This document shows, in pieces, positions 15,711 through 22,035 of a stretch of DNA of 23,199 nucleotides. Below the pieces are notes generated by a model, which ran no database searches, was not told the origin of the DNA, and saw only the letters and a program-made list of their open reading frames with translations. A program made the translations under genes and the position numbers. Within the stretch, counting starts at the first letter, position 1. Each line of letters begins with the position of its first letter. The DNA is from a virus, in the IMG/VR virus record IMGVR_UViG_3300036985_003028, positions 1 through 23,199 of that record; one strand, written 5' to 3'.

Positions 15711-16810
15711 TATACTACATCGTTTATTAAGTTGTAACTATATTCAAACTCTACTTCGTAATTAATCATCTTATCCTGCAACCCTGTTTTAATTGGCATA
15801 GATTTAGTTTTGATATTTGCAGGTTTGTTATCTAATAAAATAGTTTCTGAAGCCATTAAATCAAACATTAATTCAGAATAGTTTTCATCCACCCAACCTG
15901 TATTTAGTTTTACTGATTGTGTACCTACAAAATTAAACTGCTGCGTTTGGTTTCTTAACGGATTGTAATCCCAATTATCAGGTAGTAATCTAAATTCACT
16001 ATTCTTTACTTCTATATTGTTTGTTTGTGCTTTCCAAAATGTAAGAAACTGCCACCCACCATAACGATTAATAAACGTACAAACTACAGGTGTGTATTTA
16101 CTTTCGCATACCGGTAGAAAAGTAACTATTGGAAGTTCACCTTCAAACAAGTCTGTTGTGATGTAAACATTATTCCCAAAGTTATGGCTCGAAATAGCAG
16201 CATTTTTGGCAGGTATCTTAAACAGATAGGTTTCAGCAGGGTAAGTATCATCTAAAATCACTCGTGAAGTTACACCTGTTGTGCGTAAATTCTGCCAATT
16301 TGCACGAGTTATAGATTCACCATCGTGTTCTATTAATACATTAAAGTAAGGTAATTGTAATTGTGTAGAAGCCTCGTTGTAATACTGAATAATATTCGAG
16401 TTAATTAAATACTCTACCTTATTGTTTTGCGTTTGGTTAGCACCACCTAAATAGCTTGTAAACGATTGTGTTCCCACGTATGATATGCTTCTAACTAATT
16501 CCCATTCTTTATCGCCTTCTGTATTAAAATACCATTCAGCATAAACATAAACCCACATTTGGTCGGAATCTTCAAAAGGGATATTTTCTATTACAGCACT
16601 TATAGTTTCTATTTGCTCAGCTATGTAAGGCGAAATGTTAAATACAATTATAGGAGAATCTACAGAAGGTATTTTCTTTTCAATAGTATAGGTAGCTGTT
16701 GCAGGTTGTGTTTCATTTTTATTCCAAACCCATAAACGCAATTGTGCGGCAGCTTGTCCTGCTTCATCTACTTCTATAAAATACGGTGAACGTGTATTAA
16801 TTACTTTCAT
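15710..16810 (-). CDS. Tail/baseplate structural protein, 366 aa
   Basis: The 366-aa protein begins MKVINTRSPYFIEVDEAGQA and is predicted beta-rich. Distinctive segments include IVFNISPYIAEQIETI, PVVCTFINRYGGWQFLTFWK and the C-terminal KTGLQDKMINYEVEFEYSYN. This combination is familiar from Bacteroidota siphophages, where the gene precedes the large tail-tip gene, as here. A distal-tail or baseplate hub function is likely from position but not proven. The start and stop overlap neighbours by 4 and 1 bases, indicating translational coupling in the tail operon. No TM segment or signal peptide is seen. Confidence 0.65.
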   Translation of the reverse strand: MKVINTRSPYFIEVDEAGQAAAQLRLWVWNKNETQPATATYTIEKKIPSVDSPIIVFNISPYIAEQIETISAVIENIPFEDSDQMWVYVYAEWYFNTEGDKEWELVRSISYVGTQSFTSYLGGANQTQNNKVEYLINSNIIQYYNEASTQLQLPYFNVLIEHDGESITRANWQNLRTTGVTSRVILDDTYPAETYLFKIPAKNAAISSHNFGNNVYITTDLFEGELPIVTFLPVCESKYTPVVCTFINRYGGWQFLTFWKAQTNNIEVKNSEFRLLPDNWDYNPLRNQTQQFNFVGTQSVKLNTGWVDENYSELMFDLMASETILLDNKPANIKTKSMPIKTGLQDKMINYEVEFEYSYNLINDVV

Positions 16811-17349
16811 TTCTTAATATCTTTTAAACTTGTTTTCATTAAATCTTCTACATCTAAAGCAAATCCTTTTATTAAATCTTCTGTGATGTATTTTTTATAT
16901 CCTGCTTCAAATGGTTTTGTAAAAAATAAACTTGGTCGTATACCTTTTGCATAAACACTACGTGTAATTAAAAATGCAGTAGATTCATAAGACATAAATT
17001 TACCGTCTTTTCTTTTAAATTGAATCCTACGTGCTTGTACCCACTTTTTGATTCCTTCAGTTAATCCACCTTTCTTACCTGTACCACTACCAAACTTAAA
17101 TGGTGAGTTTGGTGCTTTTAAAGAACTGAATTTACCCTTTACCCCTTTGTCTTGAAATTGTCCGTATTGTGGCATTTCAAAATAAACACCTATTGAATTA
17201 GGCATTGCTTTTACTTCGCCTTTTAATTGGCTATATAGATTGCTTGTAACGTTCTTTCCGCCTTTAGTTAAGTTAGTTCTACTTTGTTGTATTACGTAGT
17301 CTCTAAAGCGTTCTAAAGTCTTTTGTGTATGTAATAGATTGTATGCCAT
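16807..17349 (-). CDS. HK97 gp10-like tail completion/neck protein
   Basis: The 180-aa basic protein has an N-terminal helix (LERFRDYVIQQSRTNLTKGG), a strand pair (SIGVYFEMPQYGQFQDKGVK), a loop with Ser/Gly/Lys (FGSGTGKKGG) and C-terminal helices around FTKPFEAGYKKYITEDLIKG. The Y-G-x-F-x-D-x-G-V motif at about 62-70 resembles the glycine-containing core motif of HK97 gp10-like neck proteins. Those proteins join head and tail. Placement two genes after the chaperone and beside another probable tail-completion gene supports it. Confidence in the precise family is moderate. Confidence 0.6.
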   Translation of the reverse strand: MAYNLLHTQKTLERFRDYVIQQSRTNLTKGGKNVTSNLYSQLKGEVKAMPNSIGVYFEMPQYGQFQDKGVKGKFSSLKAPNSPFKFGSGTGKKGGLTEGIKKWVQARRIQFKRKDGKFMSYESTAFLITRSVYAKGIRPSLFFTKPFEAGYKKYITEDLIKGFALDVEDLMKTSLKDIKK

Positions 17350-17810
17350 TAACAGATAGTAGTGTTATTTGCAGTTTCTACATTTAGCGTAATTGTCCAA
17401 CCTACTAATTTGTTTTCAAATCTATCAGCAAATGCTTCAAAGCTAATGCTGCCATTTAATCTAAAACCCATATCGTACAAATTGCCCCTACGTAAACTTG
17501 CTATTAATCGTTTACCAACTTCTAACTGCGTGTTGAATATATCCTGCTCATTGTCATTGTCTAACCAAATATCAGTTGAATTAGCTTTAGATATATCGCA
17601 CACATCCATTAGCAAAATAGAAACGTTAAATATGTTTGTGTTTCCTGATTCAGATTCTGTTACGTTGTTTACAATAATATGCGACAAAGGAAATATAGTA
17701 GTCTTGTTTAAATCTACGTTGAATATATCACCGGTAGTTACATTGTTTACTATTCCATCTTCGTAGAGTGAATCCCTTAATACTTCGGTAACTTTATAAT
17801 ATTGGTTCAT
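17349..17810 (-). CDS. Putative tail terminator/completion protein
   Basis: The 153-aa protein shows alpha/beta character: MNQYYKVTEVLRDSLYEDGI, then TTIFPLSHIIVNNVTESESG, then IFNVSILLMDVCDISKANST and a C-terminal strand GWTITLNVETANNT. A beta strand pattern with an N-terminal helix and FPL-H motif is common in short proteins at this place in Bacteroidota phages, and small size fits tail terminator proteins. Its start shares one base with the stop of the frameshifted chaperone reading frame (TAATG), a strong sign of coupling to that frame. The role is inferred from context. Confidence 0.6.
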   Translation of the reverse strand: MNQYYKVTEVLRDSLYEDGIVNNVTTGDIFNVDLNKTTIFPLSHIIVNNVTESESGNTNIFNVSILLMDVCDISKANSTDIWLDNDNEQDIFNTQLEVGKRLIASLRRGNLYDMGFRLNGSISFEAFADRFENKLVGWTITLNVETANNTTIC

Positions 17811-18546
17811 TACTTTCTAATTTGTTGTATTTCTATTTCGTTCTTTTCCTTTTCGAATGTTAAAAATGTTAAGCAGGTTGTAAGCCGTAATTGGGAAACT
17901 TCATCGAATCTTCTAACATCTCCCTGAGCAAGGCCATAATATGAACTATACCATCCCCACTTTTTTCCAAAATTTGCTTGTCTATCAAATCCATCAGCTG
18001 CTTGTCCGTCTCCAAATAATTCAGGGTAGAGTTCAGTAATGCGTTGCCTAAATTGTAAAAAAAAACCATAGCACCTAAAGCAACTTCTAAAGGCATATCT
18101 AACATAGCATCAGAGTAAGTGGCAGAACCTTTATATTCTTCTATTAGGTACTTCTTATTCAGTTTGTTTATTACAGGTCTGTAAAGAACTGCCATAGCTT
18201 TATGCATATTATCCCAATCAGAAATATATGTTTCTAAATCGGTATATTCTCCTAAACTAATTTCATCTAAATTAGGAATGAATCCAAATTCTAAACCTTT
18301 ATGTTTAAATGTTTGAATCAATTTATAATTACCGGTAAACATTTCACCTAACTTATTTGTTATGGTTGTAATGTCTTTTAACTTCATTAACGATATTTCT
18401 TTTAACGAAACACCACAAAATATTTCTATCATCTTGTGCTGCAAAAATTCGCCTTCAGGATTATCTTTAGCTATACGTGTGAATCTTTGGTATTGTTCTA
18501 ATGTTATTTCTTTTAAAGATGTTGGTATAGATATTTCTAACTTCAT
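17810..18546 (-). CDS. Tail assembly chaperone, -1 frameshift product (245 aa)
   Basis: This is the long form of the gene starting at 18546. At T_TTT_TTT (18064-18058), after Phe163, a -1 slip leads into a frame open for 82 further codons, ending TAA at 17812-17810. That stop overlaps the next gene's ATG as TAATG. The added part reads LQFRQRITELYPELFGDGQA, then FGKKWGWYSSYYGLAQGDVR, then CLTFLTFEKEKNEIEIQQIR. It is clearly protein-like, with a WGWY...LA-GD core resembling extensions of tail chaperones in siphophages (lambda gpGT analogue). gpGT-type proteins hold the tape measure while tail tube subunits assemble. The slip and the open frame are seen in sequence; ratio and function are inferred. 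Confidence 0.8.
17869..18546 (-). CDS. Tail assembly chaperone, zero-frame product (225 aa, lambda gpG analogue)
   Basis: The short form ends at TAA 17871-17869. Seen: an N-terminal part beginning MKLEISIPTSLKEITLEQYQ, a central helical part, and MPLEVALGAMVFFYNLGNAL at residues 151-170, which contains the slip codons Phe162-Phe163. Beyond the slip it continues as NLGNALLNSTLNYLETDKQL. Residues 164-225 are encoded by the same bases as the first 62-63 codons of the -1 frame, so about 190 bases code for two protein ends. This region is richer in G+C than its surroundings, as expected under double constraint. A terminator lies upstream at 18594-18620. It probably assists tail assembly as the majority product. 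Confidence 0.8.
   Translation of the reverse strand: MKLEISIPTSLKEITLEQYQRFTRIAKDNPEGEFLQHKMIEIFCGVSLKEISLMKLKDITTITNKLGEMFTGNYKLIQTFKHKGLEFGFIPNLDEISLGEYTDLETYISDWDNMHKAMAVLYRPVINKLNKKYLIEEYKGSATYSDAMLDMPLEVALGAMVFFYNLGNALLNSTLNYLETDKQLMDLIDKQILEKSGDGIVHIMALLREMLEDSMKFPNYGLQPA
18058..18064 (-). promoter_or_regulatory. Programmed -1 ribosomal frameshift slippery heptamer
   Basis: On the minus strand the codons are GTT TTT TTT TAC. The heptamer T TTT TTT is a perfect X_XXY_YYZ slip site inside a run of nine T (18065-18057). Both tRNA-Phe molecules re-pair fully after a one-base backward slip, and reading continues TTA CAA TTT. I did not find a clear downstream stimulatory stem-loop or an upstream Shine-Dalgarno. 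Confidence 0.85.
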
Positions 18547-18593
18547 AAAGTTTTTTATTTAATAATAACTTTTATGTGAAATTGTATTAAACA

Positions 18594-18620
18594 GAAAAAG
18601 GGTAACATTTCTGCTACCCT
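18594..18620 (-). terminator. Rho-independent terminator after the 90-aa gene
   Basis: On the minus strand AGGGTAGCA, loop GAAA, TGTTACCCT, then TTTTTCTG. The nine-pair stem has one G-T wobble and a GAAA tetraloop. It closes a short unit formed by the promoter-like element at 18940-18966 and the gene 18647-18919. Confidence 0.9.
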
Positions 18621-18646
18621 AATTCCAACTATTTAACCAACTTTAA

Positions 18647-18919
18647 TTATGCTTTAAAATACTCTATCCAAAAATCCCGAAGTGATTGTGATATTTGACT
18701 ATAAGGAATCCACACATCGTTTCCTTCATTTACTTTCAACTCAATTCTACGTTCTAAGGTCATTGTAGGTAATTCTTCTACTTTGTAAATGCGTTTATAT
18801 ATGTTATCGCAAGTAAACTTATTTAACGCATCGTATACACCATCTGCTTGTATTTCTAATTCAAAATCATTGCAGTTATCTTTGTGTTCTGCGTAGTAAC
18901 TTATTCTGTATGTTCTCAT
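18647..18919 (-). CDS. Hypothetical protein, 90 aa, in its own transcription unit
   Basis: I start the gene at the ATG at 18919 (MRTYRISYYAEHKDNCNDFE). The longer open frame opens only with TTG at 18952, and its first codons overlap the candidate -7 promoter box. The protein is acidic with two Cys (about 16 and 38) and contains EIQADGVYDALNKFTCDNIY, a segment typical of small phage proteins with a strand-helix-strand layout, and ends SQISQSLRDFWIEYFKA. I do not recognise its family. With its own promoter-like sequence and terminator inside the late operon it resembles a moron, an independently expressed extra gene. Function unknown. Confidence 0.8.
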   Translation of the reverse strand: MRTYRISYYAEHKDNCNDFELEIQADGVYDALNKFTCDNIYKRIYKVEELPTMTLERRIELKVNEGNDVWIPYSQISQSLRDFWIEYFKA

Positions 18920-18939
18920 ATTATTTGTTTTTGTTTCAA

Positions 18940-18966
18940 CAAATGTAAACAAGTTATTTATACAAA
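18940..18966 (-). promoter_or_regulatory. Candidate Bacteroidota-type promoter
   Basis: Minus-strand TACATTTG (18947-18940) matches the -7 consensus TAnnTTTG of Bacteroidota sigma-ABfr/SigA. An upstream TTTG (18966-18963) could be the -33 box, but the spacer is 15 bases, shorter than the usual 17-23. It lies 21 bases before the ATG at 18919 and after the stop of the 49-aa gene. Confidence 0.5.
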
Positions 18967-18984
18967 TTACATTTTAACAAATAT

Positions 18985-19134
18985 TTAACTACTCAAATAA
19001 GCACTTGCTATTTCGTACATCTTATGCATTAGCTTTATTTCACCAATGTTTCTTGGTAAAGCTATATCTACTTCAACACCTTTAACGTGGTGTATGTAGC
19101 ATTGTATGGTGGCTATAAATTGTCCGTAGGTCAT
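18985..19134 (-). CDS. Small hypothetical protein after large terminase, 49 aa
   Basis: A short frame from ATG at 19134, sharing one base with the terminase stop (TAATG), to TAA at 18985-18987 encodes 49 residues: it starts MTYGQFIATIQCYIHHVKGV and ends MYEIASAYLSS. It is mostly helical. The junction and codon use match neighbours, so it is likely a real gene omitted by length cut-offs. Function unknown; a terminase or tail accessory is possible from position. Confidence 0.75.
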   Translation of the reverse strand: MTYGQFIATIQCYIHHVKGVEVDIALPRNIGEIKLMHKMYEIASAYLSS

Positions 19135-20342
19135 TAGTAGACAAAGTAATTACCCTTGTTTGGATTCTCTAACTGATATGCTACTGCGTAACGTAATGCA
19201 TCTATAGCGTGATTGTAGTTATCTATTGGAGTTGAACTCTTACGTTCTAACCAACTGTAGTTATTTAATTCTTTAATTAAGTCTATACTTTCTTCATCTA
19301 TTACTAAATCGTAATCCTGCAATAATGCTATTCCATACGTTACACTACCTGCTCCTTTAATTGTAGGTACAATGTTATTACCTTTTGCTTTTAGTTCAGA
19401 TATTAATCGTGGTTCTGCACAATCAGCTACTATTAAACTATCACCTGCAAACTGCACGTTTAAATTGAATATGTGCGATGTTTGTAACCCTGTTTGATAT
19501 ATGTGCTGCCTAACGTAAATTCGTTTGTTAGAAGCGTCTATATTCGTTTCTATTAATGTAGTAGGGTCTGAACTGAAACCAAAATCTTGACCGAATACAG
19601 ATTTACCTATTTGTTGAAACTTACCTATTGACCAATTTGTAAATATTACACCTTCTGCTTTATCTAACCAACCACCAAGTATTTGATGTTTGTATTTTTC
19701 AGGCCTACGATTTTTTATAGTTTCTATTTGCTCTAAATAGCTTTTGCTTAAATTGTCTATGTTATCTAAATAAGTAGAATGTATGTAGGTTGTATCTTGC
19801 TTTGTTATGCATTGTCCTGCTTCTATTCCTTTACCTTCAAAGAAGCGTTTATATATCCAATGCTCTTTAGTTGTAGGATTCAGTATTAATATTACCCTAT
19901 TGTCTTTGTCCTTTTGTCTTACTGATAAATCTATTTTGTCAAATGTGTTTTCATCTGTTAGTTCTTCAGCCTCATCTAATACCCAAGTAGTAACACCTTG
20001 AATAGATTTTAGGTTTGCAGTTTGGTCGCCTGATGATGTTTTAATTCCACGAAATAGAATTTTACTACCGGTTTGTTTATTTATAATTTCATCTTTGGTA
20101 ATGTAAAAGTCATTAGTAATGTTTAATGCTTCTAACTTTTCTATAAATTCGGGAATGATTGAAATAGTAGCTGAACGTAAAGTGTAACGTGTAAATAGAA
20201 TTATATGCCCTACTTCATAAGTAAGAAGTGATAGCAGTAAATTTATTGAATATGATTTACCACTACCACGCCCACCTGTAACTATAAAATAACGTGAATC
20301 TACTTCACCGATTACTTTATATTTTTTGTTTATGTCTACCAA
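19134..20342 (-). CDS. Large terminase subunit (PBSX XtmB / Terminase_3 family)
   Basis: The 402-aa packaging motor has an N-terminal ATPase with Walker A GGRGSGKS (23-30), Walker B VLDEAEE (Asp123, Glu124) and coupling motif LNPT (154-157). The C-terminal RNase H-like nuclease shows the three expected acids: GQDFG (Asp253), VADCAE (Asp307) and HAIDALRY (Asp381). Order and spacing fit the PBSX XtmB-type family. It cuts concatemers and pumps DNA through the portal. The frame has no ATG near the N-terminus: the only plausible start is TTG at 20342, one base after the small subunit stop, indicating translational coupling. Length is normal for the family. Confidence 0.95.
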   Translation of the reverse strand: MVDINKKYKVIGEVDSRYFIVTGGRGSGKSYSINLLLSLLTYEVGHIILFTRYTLRSATISIIPEFIEKLEALNITNDFYITKDEIINKQTGSKILFRGIKTSSGDQTANLKSIQGVTTWVLDEAEELTDENTFDKIDLSVRQKDKDNRVILILNPTTKEHWIYKRFFEGKGIEAGQCITKQDTTYIHSTYLDNIDNLSKSYLEQIETIKNRRPEKYKHQILGGWLDKAEGVIFTNWSIGKFQQIGKSVFGQDFGFSSDPTTLIETNIDASNKRIYVRQHIYQTGLQTSHIFNLNVQFAGDSLIVADCAEPRLISELKAKGNNIVPTIKGAGSVTYGIALLQDYDLVIDEESIDLIKELNNYSWLERKSSTPIDNYNHAIDALRYAVAYQLENPNKGNYFVY

Positions 20343-20343
20343 A

Positions 20344-20625
20344 CTATTTGAAGTTAATTAAATCCCTGAAGTTTAAATTAAATCCTTCTGATGAATTTAT
20401 ATCTATACTTTGTTCAGGTTTACCCAAGTAATATTCTAAGAATAGTTTAGCTGCTTGTATATCGTTACTAACTATAGCTTTATTCTTAACCATATTAATA
20501 ACCTTTACTACATCTTCCACTGTACTTGCTTGTTCTAATGCTTGGCGATATTCGTTCTTTCTTTTATCGAATCCTGATTTAGCTTTTGTAGAATGTCCAC
20601 CATTCATTCTTCTTTTATCTTCCAT
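20344..20625 (-). CDS. Putative small terminase subunit
   Basis: I start it at the ATG at 20625 (MEDKRRMNGGHSTKAKSGFD); the longer frame opens only with TTG at 20637. The 93-aa protein has a basic N-terminus, a helical middle (KNEYRQALEQASTVEDVVKV and NMVKNKAIVSNDIQAAKLFL) and a conserved ending EYYLGKPEQSIDIN. The motif A-x-x-F-L-x-Y-x-L-G-K-P-x-Q is typical of small terminase C-terminal regions that contact the large subunit. It would recognise the packaging site. It is immediately upstream of the large subunit. It is shorter than many family members and no helix-turn-helix is clear, so it may be a divergent version. Confidence 0.75.
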   Translation of the reverse strand: MEDKRRMNGGHSTKAKSGFDKRKNEYRQALEQASTVEDVVKVINMVKNKAIVSNDIQAAKLFLEYYLGKPEQSIDINSSEGFNLNFRDLINFK

Positions 20626-20665
20626 AATTAAAATCAATTAACTTTTAATTTGCAATAAAAATAAT

Positions 20666-20845
20666 CTATTGTTCTTTTTGTTTATCAGGCCAATAGTATT
20701 CACATTCGTGTTCACCATTTTCATTTATTGTTAATGGTGGTGATGTAAAGTAAGATTGTCTATACTTACTTGGTTCTGATGTATACCGGTAGCAGGTATC
20801 TTTTAATTCGCATTGTCTACCTTCGCATTTAGTTATATCAGGCAT
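20666..20845 (-). CDS. Cys-rich small hypothetical protein, 59 aa
   Basis: A frame from ATG at 20845 to TAG at 20666-20668 encodes 59 residues beginning MPDITKCEGRQCELKDTCYR. Cysteines at 7, 12, 18 and 48 and the segment EPSKYRQSYFTSPPL recur in small proteins of Bacteroidota phages and mobile elements, as I recall. The Cys pattern suggests metal binding. It overlaps the upstream TM peptide gene by 13 bases and occupies the sequence between that gene and the terminase genes. Function unknown. The motif content makes it a credible gene despite its size. Confidence 0.8.
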   Translation of the reverse strand: MPDITKCEGRQCELKDTCYRYTSEPSKYRQSYFTSPPLTINENGEHECEYYWPDKQKEQ

Positions 20846-20946
20846 ATGTACATAGTTAGTATTGTTAGTAATAAAGCTACATAAACTTTAAAAGCAGTAG
20901 CTGCTAAAAATCTAATTTCTTTTTTATCTTGTTCCGTTAGTTTCAT
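20833..20946 (-). CDS. Small membrane peptide, 37 aa
   Basis: A frame from ATG at 20946 to TAA at 20833-20835 encodes 37 residues: a charged start MKLTEQDKKEIRF, then one hydrophobic helix (LAATAFKVYVALLLTILTMY) ending ICLI. It overlaps the upstream 52-aa gene by 23 bases and the downstream Cys-rich gene by 13. Single-TM peptides with this design are common in phage early regions. Function unknown. Confidence is moderate because of its size. Confidence 0.65.
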   Translation of the reverse strand: MKLTEQDKKEIRFLAATAFKVYVALLLTILTMYICLI

Positions 20947-21082
20947 TGTATAGTTTTTTTAATTCTTTTCCTATTTCTATGTAGTTATCGTAACCTTGTT
21001 TAATATATCCACTTACTACAAATCTATTATATTCTTTTGTGTACTTGTGGTATAGTAGTTCTGCTCTTTCTTTATTTGTCAT
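20924..21082 (-). CDS. Small hypothetical protein, 52 aa
   Basis: I start it at the ATG at 21082 because it overlaps the upstream stop as ATGA and the longer frame opens only with TTG at 21115. The 52-aa product starts MTNKERAELLYHKYTKEYNR and ends ELKKLYNETNGTR. It is rich in Tyr, Lys and Glu, and helical. I do not recognise a family. Coupled start and stop with both neighbours supports expression. Function unknown. Confidence 0.7.
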   Translation of the reverse strand: MTNKERAELLYHKYTKEYNRFVVSGYIKQGYDNYIEIGKELKKLYNETNGTR

Positions 21083-21291
21083 AGCTTTTCTATTTCGTTT
21101 CTTACTTCTAACCAATAAGCATTATTTATAACTCGCATACCATCTCTTTCTTCTGTTTCAGATAGTATTTCATCTACTGCAATTAAAGCACATTGTTTAG
21201 CATTTTTTTTAAGTAATGGTACATTTCCATTCCATTCCATTTCGTATAACATTTTTACGCAAATATTATCTGCCTTTTCTTTTGGTGTCAT
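21079..21291 (-). CDS. Hypothetical protein, 70 aa, Bacteroidota phage type
   Basis: The 70-aa protein begins MTPKEKADNICVKMLYEMEW and includes AKQCALIAVDEILSETEERD and YWLEVRNEIEKL at the end. I have met the combination MTPKEKA, QCALIAVDEI and YWLEV-x-EIEKL in many uncharacterised proteins of Bacteroidota phages and prophages, always near nucleotide-metabolism or packaging genes. It is predicted fully helical. Function unknown. Start and stop overlap both neighbours by 4 bases. Confidence 0.85.
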   Translation of the reverse strand: MTPKEKADNICVKMLYEMEWNGNVPLLKKNAKQCALIAVDEILSETEERDGMRVINNAYWLEVRNEIEKL

Positions 21292-21593
21292 TCTTTATCT
21301 TCATCTTTTAGTTTAACTTCTATTTCGTTTATACAACTTTCACACATTATTTCATCTTGTAAACCTGTTGTTATTATTATGCTGCATTTATTACATAGTG
21401 TAGCACCTAAACCATTATTGTATTTATGTATTGGTTTGTATCCTGCTTTTAGTCGCATTAATATTTGCGCACGTTCTTTTGATTCTTTAATTATATCTTT
21501 TATATTTTCAATCTTTTCCTGATTAAATACATCTTCTAATTTTATTTCTTTTGCTTCTTGCTCGTATGCGTGAGCGTTACAAGGTTGTTTCAT
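21288..21593 (-). CDS. Small protein with CxxC zinc-ribbon-like pair
   Basis: The 101-aa protein has a helical acidic N-terminal half and two CxxC pairs, Cys67-Cys70 (LCNKCS) and Cys84-Cys87 (MCESCI), separated by 13 residues with SIIITTGLQDE between them. This is the knuckle spacing of a small zinc ribbon. It could bind nucleic acid or a protein partner. It overlaps the downstream gene by 4 and the upstream one by 17 bases. No family is recognised, and a regulatory role is speculative. Confidence 0.75.
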   Translation of the reverse strand: MKQPCNAHAYEQEAKEIKLEDVFNQEKIENIKDIIKESKERAQILMRLKAGYKPIHKYNNGLGATLCNKCSIIITTGLQDEIMCESCINEIEVKLKDEDKE

Positions 21594-21780
21594 AAGTTTC
21601 TTTATAATAATCTATTGATGTTTTACTATGTGCATTAAACATTCCTGTTATGTATGCATCTTTAATTTGTTGCTTTTCCATTTCTTTTGCTTGTTTTATA
21701 TCGTTTTTAATATGATAAAAGTCAATATCATATTTTAATTTTATCTTTTCTACTAACCAATCTACTGCTGTTTGTTTCAT
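21577..21780 (-). CDS. Hypothetical protein, 67 aa, Bacteroidota phage type
   Basis: The 67-aa protein starts MKQTAVDWLVEKIKLKYDID and contains DIKQAKEMEKQQIKDAYITG. The pattern M-x-x-T-A-V-x-W-L followed by QAKEMEKQQI recurs in hypothetical proteins of Flavobacterium-type phages. It is helical and charged. Function unknown. It lies between the membrane protein gene and the zinc-ribbon-like gene. Confidence 0.85.
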   Translation of the reverse strand: MKQTAVDWLVEKIKLKYDIDFYHIKNDIKQAKEMEKQQIKDAYITGMFNAHSKTSIDYYKETYETTL

Positions 21781-21783
21781 AAC

Positions 21784-22035
21784 TTAATTTTTATAAATTT
21801 TTTTATAAGCTTCTTGTATTTTGCTGAATACAAATAAAATTAATAGTAAAATATCAAATACTAATATGCTTAATCTAATCCATTCGGGTGTTGGGAATAA
21901 ACTTGGACAAAATATTATAAATATTCCAAATCCTGTAAATATCCAAATTACTAATAAAGAAACTACTATTGTGCCTGCTAAAAATTCTATTGCAGGCGAT
22001 ATTAATACCAAAATAAATTCAAAAAATTTTTTCAT
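21784..22035 (-). CDS. Membrane protein with two or three TM segments, 83 aa
   Basis: The 83-aa protein is very hydrophobic: FFEFILVLISPAIEFLAGTI, then VVSLLVIWIFTGFGIFIIF, then RLSILVFDILLLILFVFSKI, with a basic start and a charged end (EAYKKIYKN). The second and third segments are separated by CPSLFPTPEW. Small membrane proteins in phage early regions sometimes block superinfection or act on host membranes, but nothing in the sequence proves this. Codon use and base composition match neighbours. Confidence 0.8.
   Translation of the reverse strand: MKKFFEFILVLISPAIEFLAGTIVVSLLVIWIFTGFGIFIIFCPSLFPTPEWIRLSILVFDILLLILFVFSKIQEAYKKIYKN

Noticed and set aside
17961-17968. A run of six A (GGAAAAAAG on the minus strand) in the chaperone gene as an alternative -1 slip site
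   Set aside because: It is not in X_XXY_YYZ phase, and the -1 frame is already open and protein-like for about 30 codons upstream, back to the perfect T_TTT_TTT site.
18920-18952. N-terminal extension of the 90-aa gene
   Set aside because: It would start with TTG and include the promoter -7 element; the ATG at 18919 is a better start.
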